Shown piece after piece: positions 8,030 through 16,369 of a DNA stretch of 37,544 bases. The notes beneath the pieces were generated by a model. The model was not told the DNA's origin, did no database searches, and was given only the letters and a program-made list of their open reading frames with translations. Source of the stretch: Flammeovirgaceae bacterium (GTDB lineage Bacteria; Bacteroidota; Bacteroidia; Cytophagales; Cyclobacteriaceae); assembly GCA_021298015.1 (NCBI GenBank), contig JAJTGY010000062.1, forward strand, positions 1 to 37,544, in the 5' to 3' direction. Each line of letters opens with the position of its first letter. Positions within the stretch are counted from its first letter, which is position 1. Both the position numbers and the translations under genes were made by a program.

Positions 8030-8944
8030 ATGTTCAAAATCACAATTCTCGGATCCAGCGGTGCTCTGCCGGCCTTCGGCCGGTTCCCTACCTGCCAGTT
8101 CATTTCGATTCAAAATCGCTTTTTCCTCATCGATTGTGGCGAGGGAGCCCAAATGCAATTGATGGCGCAGGGCCTGCCCTACCACAAGATTGATCATGTT
8201 TTCATCAGTCACCTGCACGGAGATCACTATCTGGGCCTGATGGGATTGATTTTTTCCATGCACCTGCAACGCAGAACGGCTGACCTGCATTTGTATAGCC
8301 TGCCCGGCTTGGACGAGATCATTACACTTCAACTCAAGCACTCCAAATCCGCGTTGAACTTCAACCTGATCTTTCACGCGTTGCCGCAGGGGACACGTGC
8401 GCTGATCTACGAGGATGATGCCGTTACCGTGGAAACCCTACCCCTTCTTCACAAACTTCCCTGTAATGGCTTTTTAATCCGCGAAAAGCAGAAGCCGCTG
8501 CGTATTGACAAAGCCAAATTGCAGGAAGGCATGTTGCTGCAACACATTGCCCAGCTTAAACAAGGGTTGAACGTGCACGATGACAGCGGCCAAATGATCT
8601 ATCACCATGCCGACTTCACCCTGCCACCAAGGCCTTCGTTCTCATACGCCTACTGCTCGGACACGGTCTACTTTCCCGCGTTGACCGAGCACGTTCGAGG
8701 CGTTAGCCTGCTTTACCATGAAGCCACCTTTATGGAAGATGAGCGCGACAAGGCAGCCGAAACACGACACAGCACCGCCCGCGAGGCCGCCAGCATCGCG
8801 GCTGAAGCTAACGTGGAGAAACTCATCATCGGGCACTTTTCGGCCCGCTACCGCGACTTGTCCGGGCTATTGGCTGAGGCCTGCCGTGTATTCCCCAACA
8901 CCGAGTTGGCCATTGAGGGCACAACCTTTACCTTGGAGGAATGA
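8030..8944 (+). CDS. rnz: Ribonuclease Z
   Basis: 304 residues, matching the short bacterial tRNase Z (RNase BN/ElaC) form. The metallo-beta-lactamase zinc motif is SHLHGDHYLGL (His61, His63, Asp65, His66). Further ligands lie in YCSDTVYF and YHEATFMEDERDKA, and the closing histidine in IIGHFSARY. The enzyme cuts tRNA precursors 3' of the discriminator base. It follows the STAS gene by 75 bp, and its stop overlaps the next start (ATGA at 8941-8944), so it is probably cotranslated with the transporter. Confidence 0.96.
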   Translation: MFKITILGSSGALPAFGRFPTCQFISIQNRFFLIDCGEGAQMQLMAQGLPYHKIDHVFISHLHGDHYLGLMGLIFSMHLQRRTADLHLYSLPGLDEIITLQLKHSKSALNFNLIFHALPQGTRALIYEDDAVTVETLPLLHKLPCNGFLIREKQKPLRIDKAKLQEGMLLQHIAQLKQGLNVHDDSGQMIYHHADFTLPPRPSFSYAYCSDTVYFPALTEHVRGVSLLYHEATFMEDERDKAAETRHSTAREAASIAAEANVEKLIIGHFSARYRDLSGLLAEACRVFPNTELAIEGTTFTLEE

Positions 8945-9726
8945 CAGCATCCCTCGATCAAAAAAAGCAGCGATTGTTTTTAGTGCTGGCGGGCATCTTC
9001 CTCACCAATGCGCTGGTGGCCGAGATGATTGGGGTCAAAATCTTCTCCGGAGAACAAACCCTGGGCTGGCGACCGGCTCACCTGCCCATACTCGGCTTCT
9101 CGATGGACTTCAATTTGACAGCCGGAGCCATCATCTGGCCGGTGGTTTTCATCACTTCCGATCTGATTAACGAATACTTCGGCAAGCCGGGCGTCAAACG
9201 CATCAGCTACCTGACGGCCGGCCTGATCGCGTACGCCTTTGTGGTCATCTTTCTAACTATGGAACTCCCACCCGCGCAATGGTGGCTTGATGCCAACAAC
9301 CGCGATGGCGAGGGGAACTTTTTCGACATGAACTTTGCCTTTAATAAGATATTCGGACAAGGGCAACGCATTATCATCGGTTCGCTGAGCGCCTTCTTGT
9401 TGGGTCAGTTGATTGACGTGTTCGTCTTTCAGCGCTTGCGAAAAATAACCGGCCCGCGCATGCTCTGGTTGCGCGCCACCGGGTCAACTCTGGTGTCGCA
9501 ATTCATCGACAGTTTTGTGGTCTTGTTTATCGCCTTTGCCGGCACGTTTTCCTGGCCGCAGCTCATGGCCATTGGCGTTACCAACTACATCTACAAATTC
9601 GCAGTGGCGATCGCGCTAACACCCGTCATTTATCTGGGCCATTACCTCATTGATCGTTATCTGGGTAAAACCAATGCCGAAAAAATATCCGAGGATGCCG
9701 CCCGGCAAAGCCAGTCATTTTTGTGA
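8941..9726 (+). CDS. Queuosine-precursor transporter, YhhQ/VUT family
   Basis: 261 residues with about six or seven hydrophobic segments. The hallmark stretch GAIIWPVVFITSDLINEYFG (about residues 61-80) is typical of the VUT/YhhQ family, and QLIDVFVFQRLRKITG and QFIDSFVVLFIAF are the conserved polar-bearing helices. These inner-membrane proteins take up 7-deazaguanine precursors of the tRNA base queuosine. Its gene overlaps rnz by 4 bp, linking two tRNA functions. The 3' end overlaps the convergent methyltransferase gene by 12 bp. Substrate specificity is inferred from family membership. Confidence 0.9.
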   Translation: MTASLDQKKQRLFLVLAGIFLTNALVAEMIGVKIFSGEQTLGWRPAHLPILGFSMDFNLTAGAIIWPVVFITSDLINEYFGKPGVKRISYLTAGLIAYAFVVIFLTMELPPAQWWLDANNRDGEGNFFDMNFAFNKIFGQGQRIIIGSLSAFLLGQLIDVFVFQRLRKITGPRMLWLRATGSTLVSQFIDSFVVLFIAFAGTFSWPQLMAIGVTNYIYKFAVAIALTPVIYLGHYLIDRYLGKTNAEKISEDAARQSQSFL

Positions 9727-10455
9727 CCGTGCGTAGTTGTCCAGCACAATGGCTGTGGCAATTGCCGCATTGAGCGACTCCGCCTTTCCTACCCGCGGAA
9801 TCGTAATGGGTTGCTGAACCCTGGTTTTGACTTCGTCCGAAATGCCATGAGCCTCATTGCCCATGACGAGGATTGCCGGTGATATCCAGTTGACTTCATG
9901 TACGTTGGTGCCGGTGAGGAACGTTCCGTAAACGGTGGCATCATGTTGACGAAGATAGTCAGGTAATGCCGTGTAGTACACCTGCACGCGCGTAAACGAT
10001 CCCATGGTTGCTGTGATCACCTTCGGGTTGTAGACATCTGCGGTGTTTTCAGAAGCTACAATCGTACGCACGCCATACCAATCGGCTGTGCGGATAATCG
10101 TGCCGAGATTTCCCGGATCACGAATATCATCAAGCGCCAGCACGAGTGGCGCCTGGCGGGTGGGTGGCGAATTGGGTTTCATGCGCACCACCGCGAGTCC
10201 GGTCGTGTTGGTTTGAAAACTCCCCAGGCTGGCCAGGGTTGCTTCGTTCACGTCATACCGTTCGCGCGGGGCGCTGGGGTAGCGGTCCATTTCCGCCAAA
10301 AAGGCGGGCCTGCCCACCAGCATGATCACTTCAAAATCGGACTGCAGAACCTCGGCTACGCTTTTGCTTCCCTCCACCAGAAAGCATTGCTCGGCTTGGC
10401 GGTATTTCTTTATTTGCAATGATTTGACAAAGGAAGACTTCGGTTTGGAGAGCAT
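9715..10455 (-). CDS. TrmH/SpoU-family RNA methyltransferase
   Basis: 246 residues. The N-terminus (FVKSLQIKKYRQAEQCFLVE) is the substrate-binding domain common in this family. The three SpoU motifs follow: LDDIRDPGNLGTIIRTADWY, LVMGNEAHGISDEV, and IPRVGKAESLNAAIATAIVL, which build the trefoil-knot SAM site. It should methylate a ribose 2'-OH in rRNA or tRNA; the target (for example the 23S G2251-type site) cannot be fixed from sequence. The start ATG (10453-10455, minus) overlaps the start ATG of tamL in CATG. The 3' end overlaps the transporter gene. Confidence 0.93.
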   Translation of the reverse strand: MLSKPKSSFVKSLQIKKYRQAEQCFLVEGSKSVAEVLQSDFEVIMLVGRPAFLAEMDRYPSAPRERYDVNEATLASLGSFQTNTTGLAVVRMKPNSPPTRQAPLVLALDDIRDPGNLGTIIRTADWYGVRTIVASENTADVYNPKVITATMGSFTRVQVYYTALPDYLRQHDATVYGTFLTGTNVHEVNWISPAILVMGNEAHGISDEVKTRVQQPITIPRVGKAESLNAAIATAIVLDNYARSQK

Positions 10456-12898
10456 GGCAAGGCGCTGGCTGAGTTTTACGGTTCTATCCGTGATGTTGAG
10501 CGGGTGTTTGGGAACGCAATACCTCCAAGAAAATCAAAAGTTGCTGTATAAACAAAAAACCTCCGGTACCCGAAGTACCGGTCTCTCAGAGTGGAGCAAC
10601 CTGTATGTGCAGAAAACAAACCGAAAGTTTCTGGGATTACCCGCGCATTTGCTCGTTACCATGTACTACACCGGGCAAAAGAAATATGATCAACAAAAGT
10701 TCATCGATAAAAAAGCGCAGGTAGAGAAGAAGTTTGACGCACGAATTGCCCGCACCACCGACCAGCGAAAAATCGGCAACATTCAGTACCACAAACAGCA
10801 GAAACTAGAGGAGCTGAACAACAAAATCGAGAATGGGAACAACTTCATGCAATGGGGCGAACCGCTTACCGTGTTTGATTCAGCTCAGACCGAACAGACG
10901 GCCCAACGCATTACTGATTACCTGGTCGCCCACGGCTTTTTTCTGGGCAAGGCCACTCCGGAAGTAACCCAGGAAGGCAAACTGGTGAACGTGAACTACC
11001 GGGTTACACCGGGTCCGGCTTATCTGTACGACACGATCTTGTATCAGATTGCCGACACTGCGGTAGCAAAAATTATTTTTGAAAACCGGGGTAAGAGTCT
11101 GATTAAGGCAGGCGACCGCTACCAACAGGATTTACTCAGCAAAGAACGCGACCGCATTGATCTATTATTGAAAAACCGCGGCTACTACGACTTCTCGCGC
11201 GAGTACATCGATTTTGAAGTGGACACCAGTTACCGCCCCCGTCAGATTGCGGCCTTGATGAACGTGCGCAATCCACCACGCAAAACCGAGCACCGCGTCT
11301 TCCGAATAGACTCCATCAGTTTCACTACGGATGCCTCGCTGAATACCCGGCAAGCGGTTGCCGGGCAGCGAACCTCCAAAGTCTTCCGGAACATCACGTT
11401 TAACTATTACCGCGATGAGTTCAGCCGAAAAATTCTGTCGCAACGCGTATCCTTGGAGAAAGACTCCTTGTTCAGCCGGGAAAAAACGTTCTTTACCCAA
11501 CGGCAACTCGCCAACCTGGATATTTTCAAGTTTGTCAACATCAGCTACGATTCCGGCCAGCATAAGTTCACAGCCAATATTTTTACCAGCCCGCTCGACC
11601 GCTATTCGTGGTCAAATGAGTTCGGGGTAACCGTTACGCAAGGCTTCCCCGGCCCTTATGTAACCACCAGTTTAAAAAAGCGAAACCTCTTTGGCGGGCT
11701 GGAAATTTTCGAAATCAACGGGCGGTTTGGATTTGAAGGTGTGGCCGCTGCCACGCAGTTGGGCAGTTTCTACCGCAGCGTGGAAGCCGGTGCCAATGTC
11801 TCCCTTACCTTTCCGCAAATCCTCTTTCCGTTTAGCCGCGATGCCCAATACCGTATTGCCAAGTATAGTCCGCGAACGCGACTGTTGGCCGGTATAACGT
11901 ACACCGACCGCCCGGAATACAGGCGCGAGATTACGTCCATTGCGGGCACCTTCTTTTGGGAGAATCACCGCTCGTCTCAGTATCAGTTTACCATCACAAG
12001 TCTCAACATCATTCAATCCAAGCAAGACAGCGCCTTCAATGCCCTTCTGGTCGATCTTCAGTCGCAAGGCAACAACCTGATTAACTCTTTCAAGCCCTCG
12101 TTTGTGACCAGTATGATTTTTTCATTCACGTACAACCCCAATAACTATGGGAACTCCAGTCGCAGTTCATTCTTCCTGCGCACCCAGATTGAAAGCGGAG
12201 GAACGTTGTTAAATTTGTATGAGCCGGCCATCCTGGAACAAAACGGATTAGAGACGTACAAGTATATCCGCCTCAGCGCGGATTTGCGCAGGCTTAAGAT
12301 TCTAAACAAAAACACGGTGCTGGCCAGCCGCCTTAACGCTGGTCTTGCGTACTCCTACGGTAAGAATACGGCCTTACCGTATGAAAAGTACTTCTTCGTT
12401 GGCGGCAGCAATAGTGTGAGGGCCTGGCGACCGCGCAGGTTGGGTGTGGGCTCGCGCCCACCCCCATTGACCACAGACCCATCGGCTGATGGACTTTTTG
12501 ACTACCGATTCGAACAGCCCGGTGATATCTTACTTGAGGCCAGTGTTGAACTCCGGAAAAAACTATTTGGCTTTGTCCATGGTGCATTTTTTGTCGATGT
12601 CGGCAACGTGTGGACGGTTCGCGAACAGAATTACGTGCCTACCGAAAACGCAGCCTCTTGGACAGGCACGACCAAGTTTAAACTTTCTGACTTTGTGAAC
12701 CAGTTGGGTGTGGGTACCGGGCTTGGCGTTCGCTTTGACTTTTCCTTCCTCGTTTTCCGTTTTGACGTGGGCGTAAAAGTATACGACCCGGCTCGGGAGC
12801 AAGGGGACCGCTTTGTGCTGAACAGAGCCAAGGCTTTTGGAGACTTCACAGACCGTGAGCCTATGATTTTCAATATTGGCGTTGGTTATCCGTTCTAA
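10454..12898 (+). CDS. tamL: TamL-type outer-membrane assembly lipoprotein (BamA/TamA superfamily)
   Basis: 814 residues. A lipoprotein signal (WLSFTVLSVMLSGC) places the acylated cysteine near residue 18. A long coiled linker (about 70-130, rich in K, Q and E) precedes POTRA-like repeats (DYLVAHGFFLGKATPEV, then LLKNRGYYDFSREYI). The Omp85 barrel fills the second half and contains FVGGSNSVRAWRPRRLG, the TamL version of the conserved loop. It ends NIGVGYPF with a terminal aromatic residue. In Bacteroidota TamL pairs with TamB in envelope biogenesis; no tamB is in view. ATG 10454 is chosen because it gives the lipoprotein signal. It shares CATG with the divergent methyltransferase start. Confidence 0.92.
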   Translation: MARRWLSFTVLSVMLSGCLGTQYLQENQKLLYKQKTSGTRSTGLSEWSNLYVQKTNRKFLGLPAHLLVTMYYTGQKKYDQQKFIDKKAQVEKKFDARIARTTDQRKIGNIQYHKQQKLEELNNKIENGNNFMQWGEPLTVFDSAQTEQTAQRITDYLVAHGFFLGKATPEVTQEGKLVNVNYRVTPGPAYLYDTILYQIADTAVAKIIFENRGKSLIKAGDRYQQDLLSKERDRIDLLLKNRGYYDFSREYIDFEVDTSYRPRQIAALMNVRNPPRKTEHRVFRIDSISFTTDASLNTRQAVAGQRTSKVFRNITFNYYRDEFSRKILSQRVSLEKDSLFSREKTFFTQRQLANLDIFKFVNISYDSGQHKFTANIFTSPLDRYSWSNEFGVTVTQGFPGPYVTTSLKKRNLFGGLEIFEINGRFGFEGVAAATQLGSFYRSVEAGANVSLTFPQILFPFSRDAQYRIAKYSPRTRLLAGITYTDRPEYRREITSIAGTFFWENHRSSQYQFTITSLNIIQSKQDSAFNALLVDLQSQGNNLINSFKPSFVTSMIFSFTYNPNNYGNSSRSSFFLRTQIESGGTLLNLYEPAILEQNGLETYKYIRLSADLRRLKILNKNTVLASRLNAGLAYSYGKNTALPYEKYFFVGGSNSVRAWRPRRLGVGSRPPPLTTDPSADGLFDYRFEQPGDILLEASVELRKKLFGFVHGAFFVDVGNVWTVREQNYVPTENAASWTGTTKFKLSDFVNQLGVGTGLGVRFDFSFLVFRFDVGVKVYDPAREQGDRFVLNRAKAFGDFTDREPMIFNIGVGYPF

Positions 12899-12901
12899 GC
12901 G

Positions 12902-13690
12902 ATGAGAATTAGTTCAAGCCGCTCCATATTTCTTTTTGCCTTGCTGGTGTGGTCTACCCACGGCCCGGCTCAAGGCTACTATTTCGGTCTTCGCGCTGGG
13001 GTTCCCGTAACGACATACTCACCCTCATCAACCGCTTGGCAGGCTGGACTTGAACTCAAGGGCTCCCTGACGTACGACATTAACAAATCACTTTGGGCTG
13101 CTGTAGAGCTGGGCTATTCGGTAAACAGTCGCGCAGCCACCGTGGATTCGCTTTTGTCAACTCAAATGAGGAATGGCTTCCTCGAAACATCCTGGCTGCT
13201 GGGGCGCTCATTTACCATTCAAAAGCACAAAGATCATGTCCTCTCGTGGTACTTAGCTGCAGGGCCTCGCCTCGGGCTTTGGGTTTCCGGACACGGCCGA
13301 TGGTCGGGTCTACAAACGTTGGCCGAAGGTAAGGTGATGTTTTCCGAAATTGATCGTTCGAAAAGCGAACCCGACATCATCTACATTTCAGAGCCCAACC
13401 GTTGGCAAATAGGTGCGGATGCAGCAGTTGGTGTCATTGCCCCCTGGCGGCCACTGCGTTTTTTTCAGTTTGAAATCCGATATACGCACGGATTTTCTTC
13501 TCTGGGGGAAATGGCCGAAATGCAAATCACGCAGACTTCCGACCCGCTGGATACGCGGCCCCGAACAATTACGCTCTCGGTCGCCTATCGGTTAACCCAT
13601 CATATTAAGTTGGCAAAAAAGGGCAACAGCACGAAAGGCGACAGAAAAGACAAGAAACCCCGAAAGAACTTCGATTCGATGATTCGTTAA
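12902..13690 (+). CDS. Small outer-membrane beta-barrel protein
   Basis: 262 residues. A signal peptide (SIFLFALLVWSTHGPAQG) precedes a mature chain starting YYFGLRAGVPV, a typical first strand of eight-stranded OmpW/porin-family barrels. Later strands include LWAAVELGYSV, HVLSWYLAAGPRLGLWVSG and TITLSVAYRL. The last 28 residues are strongly basic (KKGNSTKGDRKDKKPRKNF) and follow what should be the final strand, an unusual tail for a barrel. It begins 3 bp after tamL, so the two are probably one operon, but its function is unknown. Its stop codon shares TTAA with the stop of the convergent E1 gene. Confidence 0.75.
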   Translation: MRISSSRSIFLFALLVWSTHGPAQGYYFGLRAGVPVTTYSPSSTAWQAGLELKGSLTYDINKSLWAAVELGYSVNSRAATVDSLLSTQMRNGFLETSWLLGRSFTIQKHKDHVLSWYLAAGPRLGLWVSGHGRWSGLQTLAEGKVMFSEIDRSKSEPDIIYISEPNRWQIGADAAVGVIAPWRPLRFFQFEIRYTHGFSSLGEMAEMQITQTSDPLDTRPRTITLSVAYRLTHHIKLAKKGNSTKGDRKDKKPRKNFDSMIR

Positions 13691-15777
13691 AACGCGATTA
13701 ACTCGGCCAGTTTTGCACGCACTTTGTCGGCACTGGGCAACATCATCTTTTCCAGTTCAACATTGAGCGGCACAGCCGGCAAGTTGGCCGCTCCCACGGT
13801 CATCACGGGTGCATCCAGGGCAGCAAAACACCGCTCACTGATCCGGCCGGCCAGCGATTCGGCAAATGAATTCATCAGCGGCTCTTCCGTGACAACCAGC
13901 ACACGGCCGTGTTCGCGGGCCAGGCTCAGCATGGTCTCTTCGTCCAGCGGGTTGAGCGACCGTAAATCAAATATCGATACCTGATCCGGCCACAACTCCG
14001 TTGCACCTTTTGACCAATAGACACCCATACCGTAGGTAACAATCAACGCGGCACCACCTTCTTTGAGCCAACCTTCACTGGCGCGCTGAACCATACGGCC
14101 CATGCCCAACGGAATGATGTAGTCCTCATCCGGTTCGAGCGTCTTGGCATCTGCGGTGCCGGCCACCTTGCTCCAGTACAAACCCTTGTGTTCCAACACG
14201 ACCACCGGATTGGGATCATAGAACGCAGCTTTCATCAGTCCTTTCATGTCAGCCGCATTGCTGGGATACACGACTTTGATGCCGCGGATGGTGAGTAGCG
14301 CAGACTCTACGCTGCCAGAGTGATAGGGTCCGCCTCCGCCATAAGCACCAATCGGCACGCGGATAACAGCCGGGACTGGAAACTGGCCTTTGGACAGGTA
14401 GCAACTTTTAGACAACTCCTCAACCAATTGATTGATGCCCGGCCAGATGTAATCCGCAAACTGAATTTCAACGATGGGTCGCGCGCCCACGGCCGTCATG
14501 CCAGCCGTAGAGCCGATGATATACGCTTCCTGGATGGGCGTATTAAAAACACGGTTGTCGCCATACTTCTGCGCCAGTGTTGCCGCCTCGCGAAAAACAC
14601 CACCCAACCGACCTCCAACATCCTGGCCGTAGAATAAGGCTTCGGGATGCTTCTTCAGAATTTCATCCACCGCATGCAGCGCGGCATCCACCATCACCAC
14701 CTTTTCGCCTGCAGCGGGTTCACGAGTGCCTTGCTCCTCCGTAACCGGTGTTGGGGCAAACTCGTGCGTATCAAATTCATCCGGCACGGGGTTATCGGCT
14801 TTCAAAGCCCGATCGAAATCCTGCCGTACCCGGGCTGTGGTGCGCGTATTGATTTCGTCCAGCAACTCCTTTGCTTCCCCGATGCTTTTCAAATACCGCT
14901 CAAACTTTCGGAAGGGGTCGTTTCGCTCATGCTGTTTAAGATTTTCACCGCGGTACCATTCCTTGCGAACACCTGAGGTGTGATGACCGAGCAAGGGACA
15001 CCGCGCGTGCACCAGCATGGGCGCCCGATTCTGGCGCACGTAGTCAAATGCTTTTTTCAACGCTCCAAAACTTTCCACAAAGTCAGCTCCATCCACCCGC
15101 AGGCGTTCCATCCCTTTGAATCCGGCCGCATATTCATACGCATCCATCGCCCGCATCTCGGCTCCGGTGGCGGATATTCCCCAATCGTTATCTTGAACAA
15201 GGTAGACGATGGGCAGCTTTTTGAGTACCGCCATCTGAAACGCTTCGGCTACTTCACCCTCCGTGACCGAACCATCGCCCAACGAACACAGGACAATCGC
15301 GGGTGTGCCGCCTGCTAACCCCTGAGACTCCAGGTAGGCCAGCCCGTGGGCCATGCCCGTAGCCGGAATGGCTTGCATACCGGTGGCCGAACTCTGATGC
15401 GGAATCACTGGAAAGCCATCGCGCCTGAGTGAAGGATGGCCATAGTAGGTGCGGCCGCCCGAAAAGGGATCCTCGCGCTTGGCCATCAATTGCAGCATGA
15501 GTTCATACGGCTCTAACCCCAGGCCTAGCAAGATCGACTCATCGCGGTAATAAAGGGCGGCATAATCGCGTGGCGTTAATAGAAGACCGGCCGCGATTTG
15601 AATCGCCTCATGCCCGCGTGACGTACTATGCACGTACTTGCTGGCAATCTCACGCTTTTCATCATAGAGGTTGGCCATCGCCCGGGCCATGCACATGAGT
15701 TCATAGGCCTTCAGCAGGGTATCCCGGCTAATCTCAGTATTTCGCCTTCTCGTCCGTGATGCTTCCGCCACTGCCAT
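13687..15777 (-). CDS. 2-oxoacid dehydrogenase E1, alpha and beta fused (branched-chain type)
   Basis: 696 residues. The first half (to about 350) is an E1 alpha subunit with the thiamine-diphosphate motif CSLGDGSVTEGEVAEAF and a phosphorylation-loop-like YRGENLKQHERNDPF. A linker rich in Glu and Pro precedes an E1 beta subunit (about 365-696) starting MVDAALHAVDEILKKHPEA and including ARPIVEIQFADYIWPGINQL. This single-chain form is common in Bacteroidota and usually assigned to the branched-chain 2-oxoacid complex, which makes branched acyl-CoA primers for iso-fatty acids. No E2 or E3 gene is adjacent. Pyruvate as substrate is not excluded. Confidence 0.93.
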   Translation of the reverse strand: MAVAEASRTRRRNTEISRDTLLKAYELMCMARAMANLYDEKREIASKYVHSTSRGHEAIQIAAGLLLTPRDYAALYYRDESILLGLGLEPYELMLQLMAKREDPFSGGRTYYGHPSLRRDGFPVIPHQSSATGMQAIPATGMAHGLAYLESQGLAGGTPAIVLCSLGDGSVTEGEVAEAFQMAVLKKLPIVYLVQDNDWGISATGAEMRAMDAYEYAAGFKGMERLRVDGADFVESFGALKKAFDYVRQNRAPMLVHARCPLLGHHTSGVRKEWYRGENLKQHERNDPFRKFERYLKSIGEAKELLDEINTRTTARVRQDFDRALKADNPVPDEFDTHEFAPTPVTEEQGTREPAAGEKVVMVDAALHAVDEILKKHPEALFYGQDVGGRLGGVFREAATLAQKYGDNRVFNTPIQEAYIIGSTAGMTAVGARPIVEIQFADYIWPGINQLVEELSKSCYLSKGQFPVPAVIRVPIGAYGGGGPYHSGSVESALLTIRGIKVVYPSNAADMKGLMKAAFYDPNPVVVLEHKGLYWSKVAGTADAKTLEPDEDYIIPLGMGRMVQRASEGWLKEGGAALIVTYGMGVYWSKGATELWPDQVSIFDLRSLNPLDEETMLSLAREHGRVLVVTEEPLMNSFAESLAGRISERCFAALDAPVMTVGAANLPAVPLNVELEKMMLPSADKVRAKLAELIAF

Positions 15778-15793
15778 ACAAATTGTTGAGGAG

Positions 15794-15801
15794 CAAAGGT
15801 A
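15794..15801 (-). promoter_or_regulatory. -7 box TACCTTTG of the E1 fusion gene
   Basis: TACCTTTG matches TAnnTTTG exactly and lies 16 bp upstream of the ATG at 15777. No TTG was found 19-21 bp upstream, so only half of the promoter is supported. Confidence 0.4.
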
Positions 15802-15840
15802 GGCATTGCGCCCTAATGAGTGTTAGCTGTGGAGCAACAA

Positions 15841-15867
15841 AAAGGCCCATTGCAAAAATGGGCCTTT
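15841..15867 (-). terminator. Rho-independent terminator downstream of mscL
   Basis: Perfect 10-bp arms AAAGGCCCAT and ATGGGCCTTT flank a 7-base loop. On the minus strand the second arm runs into TTTTTGTTG, giving the U-rich tail expected for stopping mscL transcription. It sits 22 bp beyond the mscL stop and 63 bp before the E1 gene start. Confidence 0.8.
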
Positions 15868-15888
15868 GAGCATATGTTAACGTGCTGT

Positions 15889-16263
15889 TTACCTCTTGAG
15901 CAAATCCCGGATCTCCGTCAGCAATTTGATATCCGCGGGAGGTTCAGCGGGGGCTGCTGGCGCGACCTCCTCTTTTTTCTTCGCTGCGTTCACACCTTTC
16001 ACAATCAGAAACAACACAAACGCAATGATGATGAAGTTGATGGTAGCTGCGATGAACTTGCCGTATTTAACAGCACCTAATGCCGTCAGGTCTTCCAATC
16101 GGCTTAGCTGAGCAGCATCCAGAGCCGGCTTGAGCAACAAAGGGGTAATCAAGTCATTGATCAGTGAGTTGACAATAGCGCCAAAGGCACCGCCAATGAT
16201 AACACCTATGGCGAGGTCAATTACGTTGCCCCGCATCGCAAAAGCTTTAAATTCTTTTAACAT
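15889..16263 (-). CDS. mscL: Large-conductance mechanosensitive channel
   Basis: 124 residues, within the family range. The conserved N-terminal helix and pore-lining TM1 (FKAFAMRGNVIDLAIGVIIG, then GAFGAIVNSLINDLITPLL) are intact, including the small-residue gate segment. TM2 is FIAATINFIIIAFVLFLIV, followed by the basic NAAKKKEE cluster, a Pro/Ala linker and a C-terminal helix (DIKLLTEIRDLLKR) that forms the cytoplasmic bundle. The channel opens under membrane tension to release solutes in osmotic downshock. It has its own candidate promoter and terminator, so is probably monocistronic. Confidence 0.97.
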   Translation of the reverse strand: MLKEFKAFAMRGNVIDLAIGVIIGGAFGAIVNSLINDLITPLLLKPALDAAQLSRLEDLTALGAVKYGKFIAATINFIIIAFVLFLIVKGVNAAKKKEEVAPAAPAEPPADIKLLTEIRDLLKR

Positions 16264-16289
16264 GGTAAATGGTTTAGGTTAGGAAAGAT

Positions 16290-16320
16290 GAAAAGTAAAG
16301 GCTGTCCCTCACTTTTACAA
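16290..16320 (-). promoter_or_regulatory. Candidate promoter of mscL
   Basis: On the minus strand TTG (16318-16320), 20 bp, then TACTTTTC (16290-16297), a 7/8 match to TAnnTTTG. The predicted 5' leader is about 20 nt. The spacer length equals that of the DUF3108 promoter nearby. Confidence 0.5.
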
Positions 16321-16369
16321 GTAGCCGCTATGCCCTTTTTGAAGGGAGGCATCCAATACTTCGGCCGGT

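Noticed and set aside
16333-16346. Small hairpin CCCTT-TTTG-AAGGG after the DUF3108 gene
   Set aside because: Only five base pairs and no U-tract; too weak to call a terminator.
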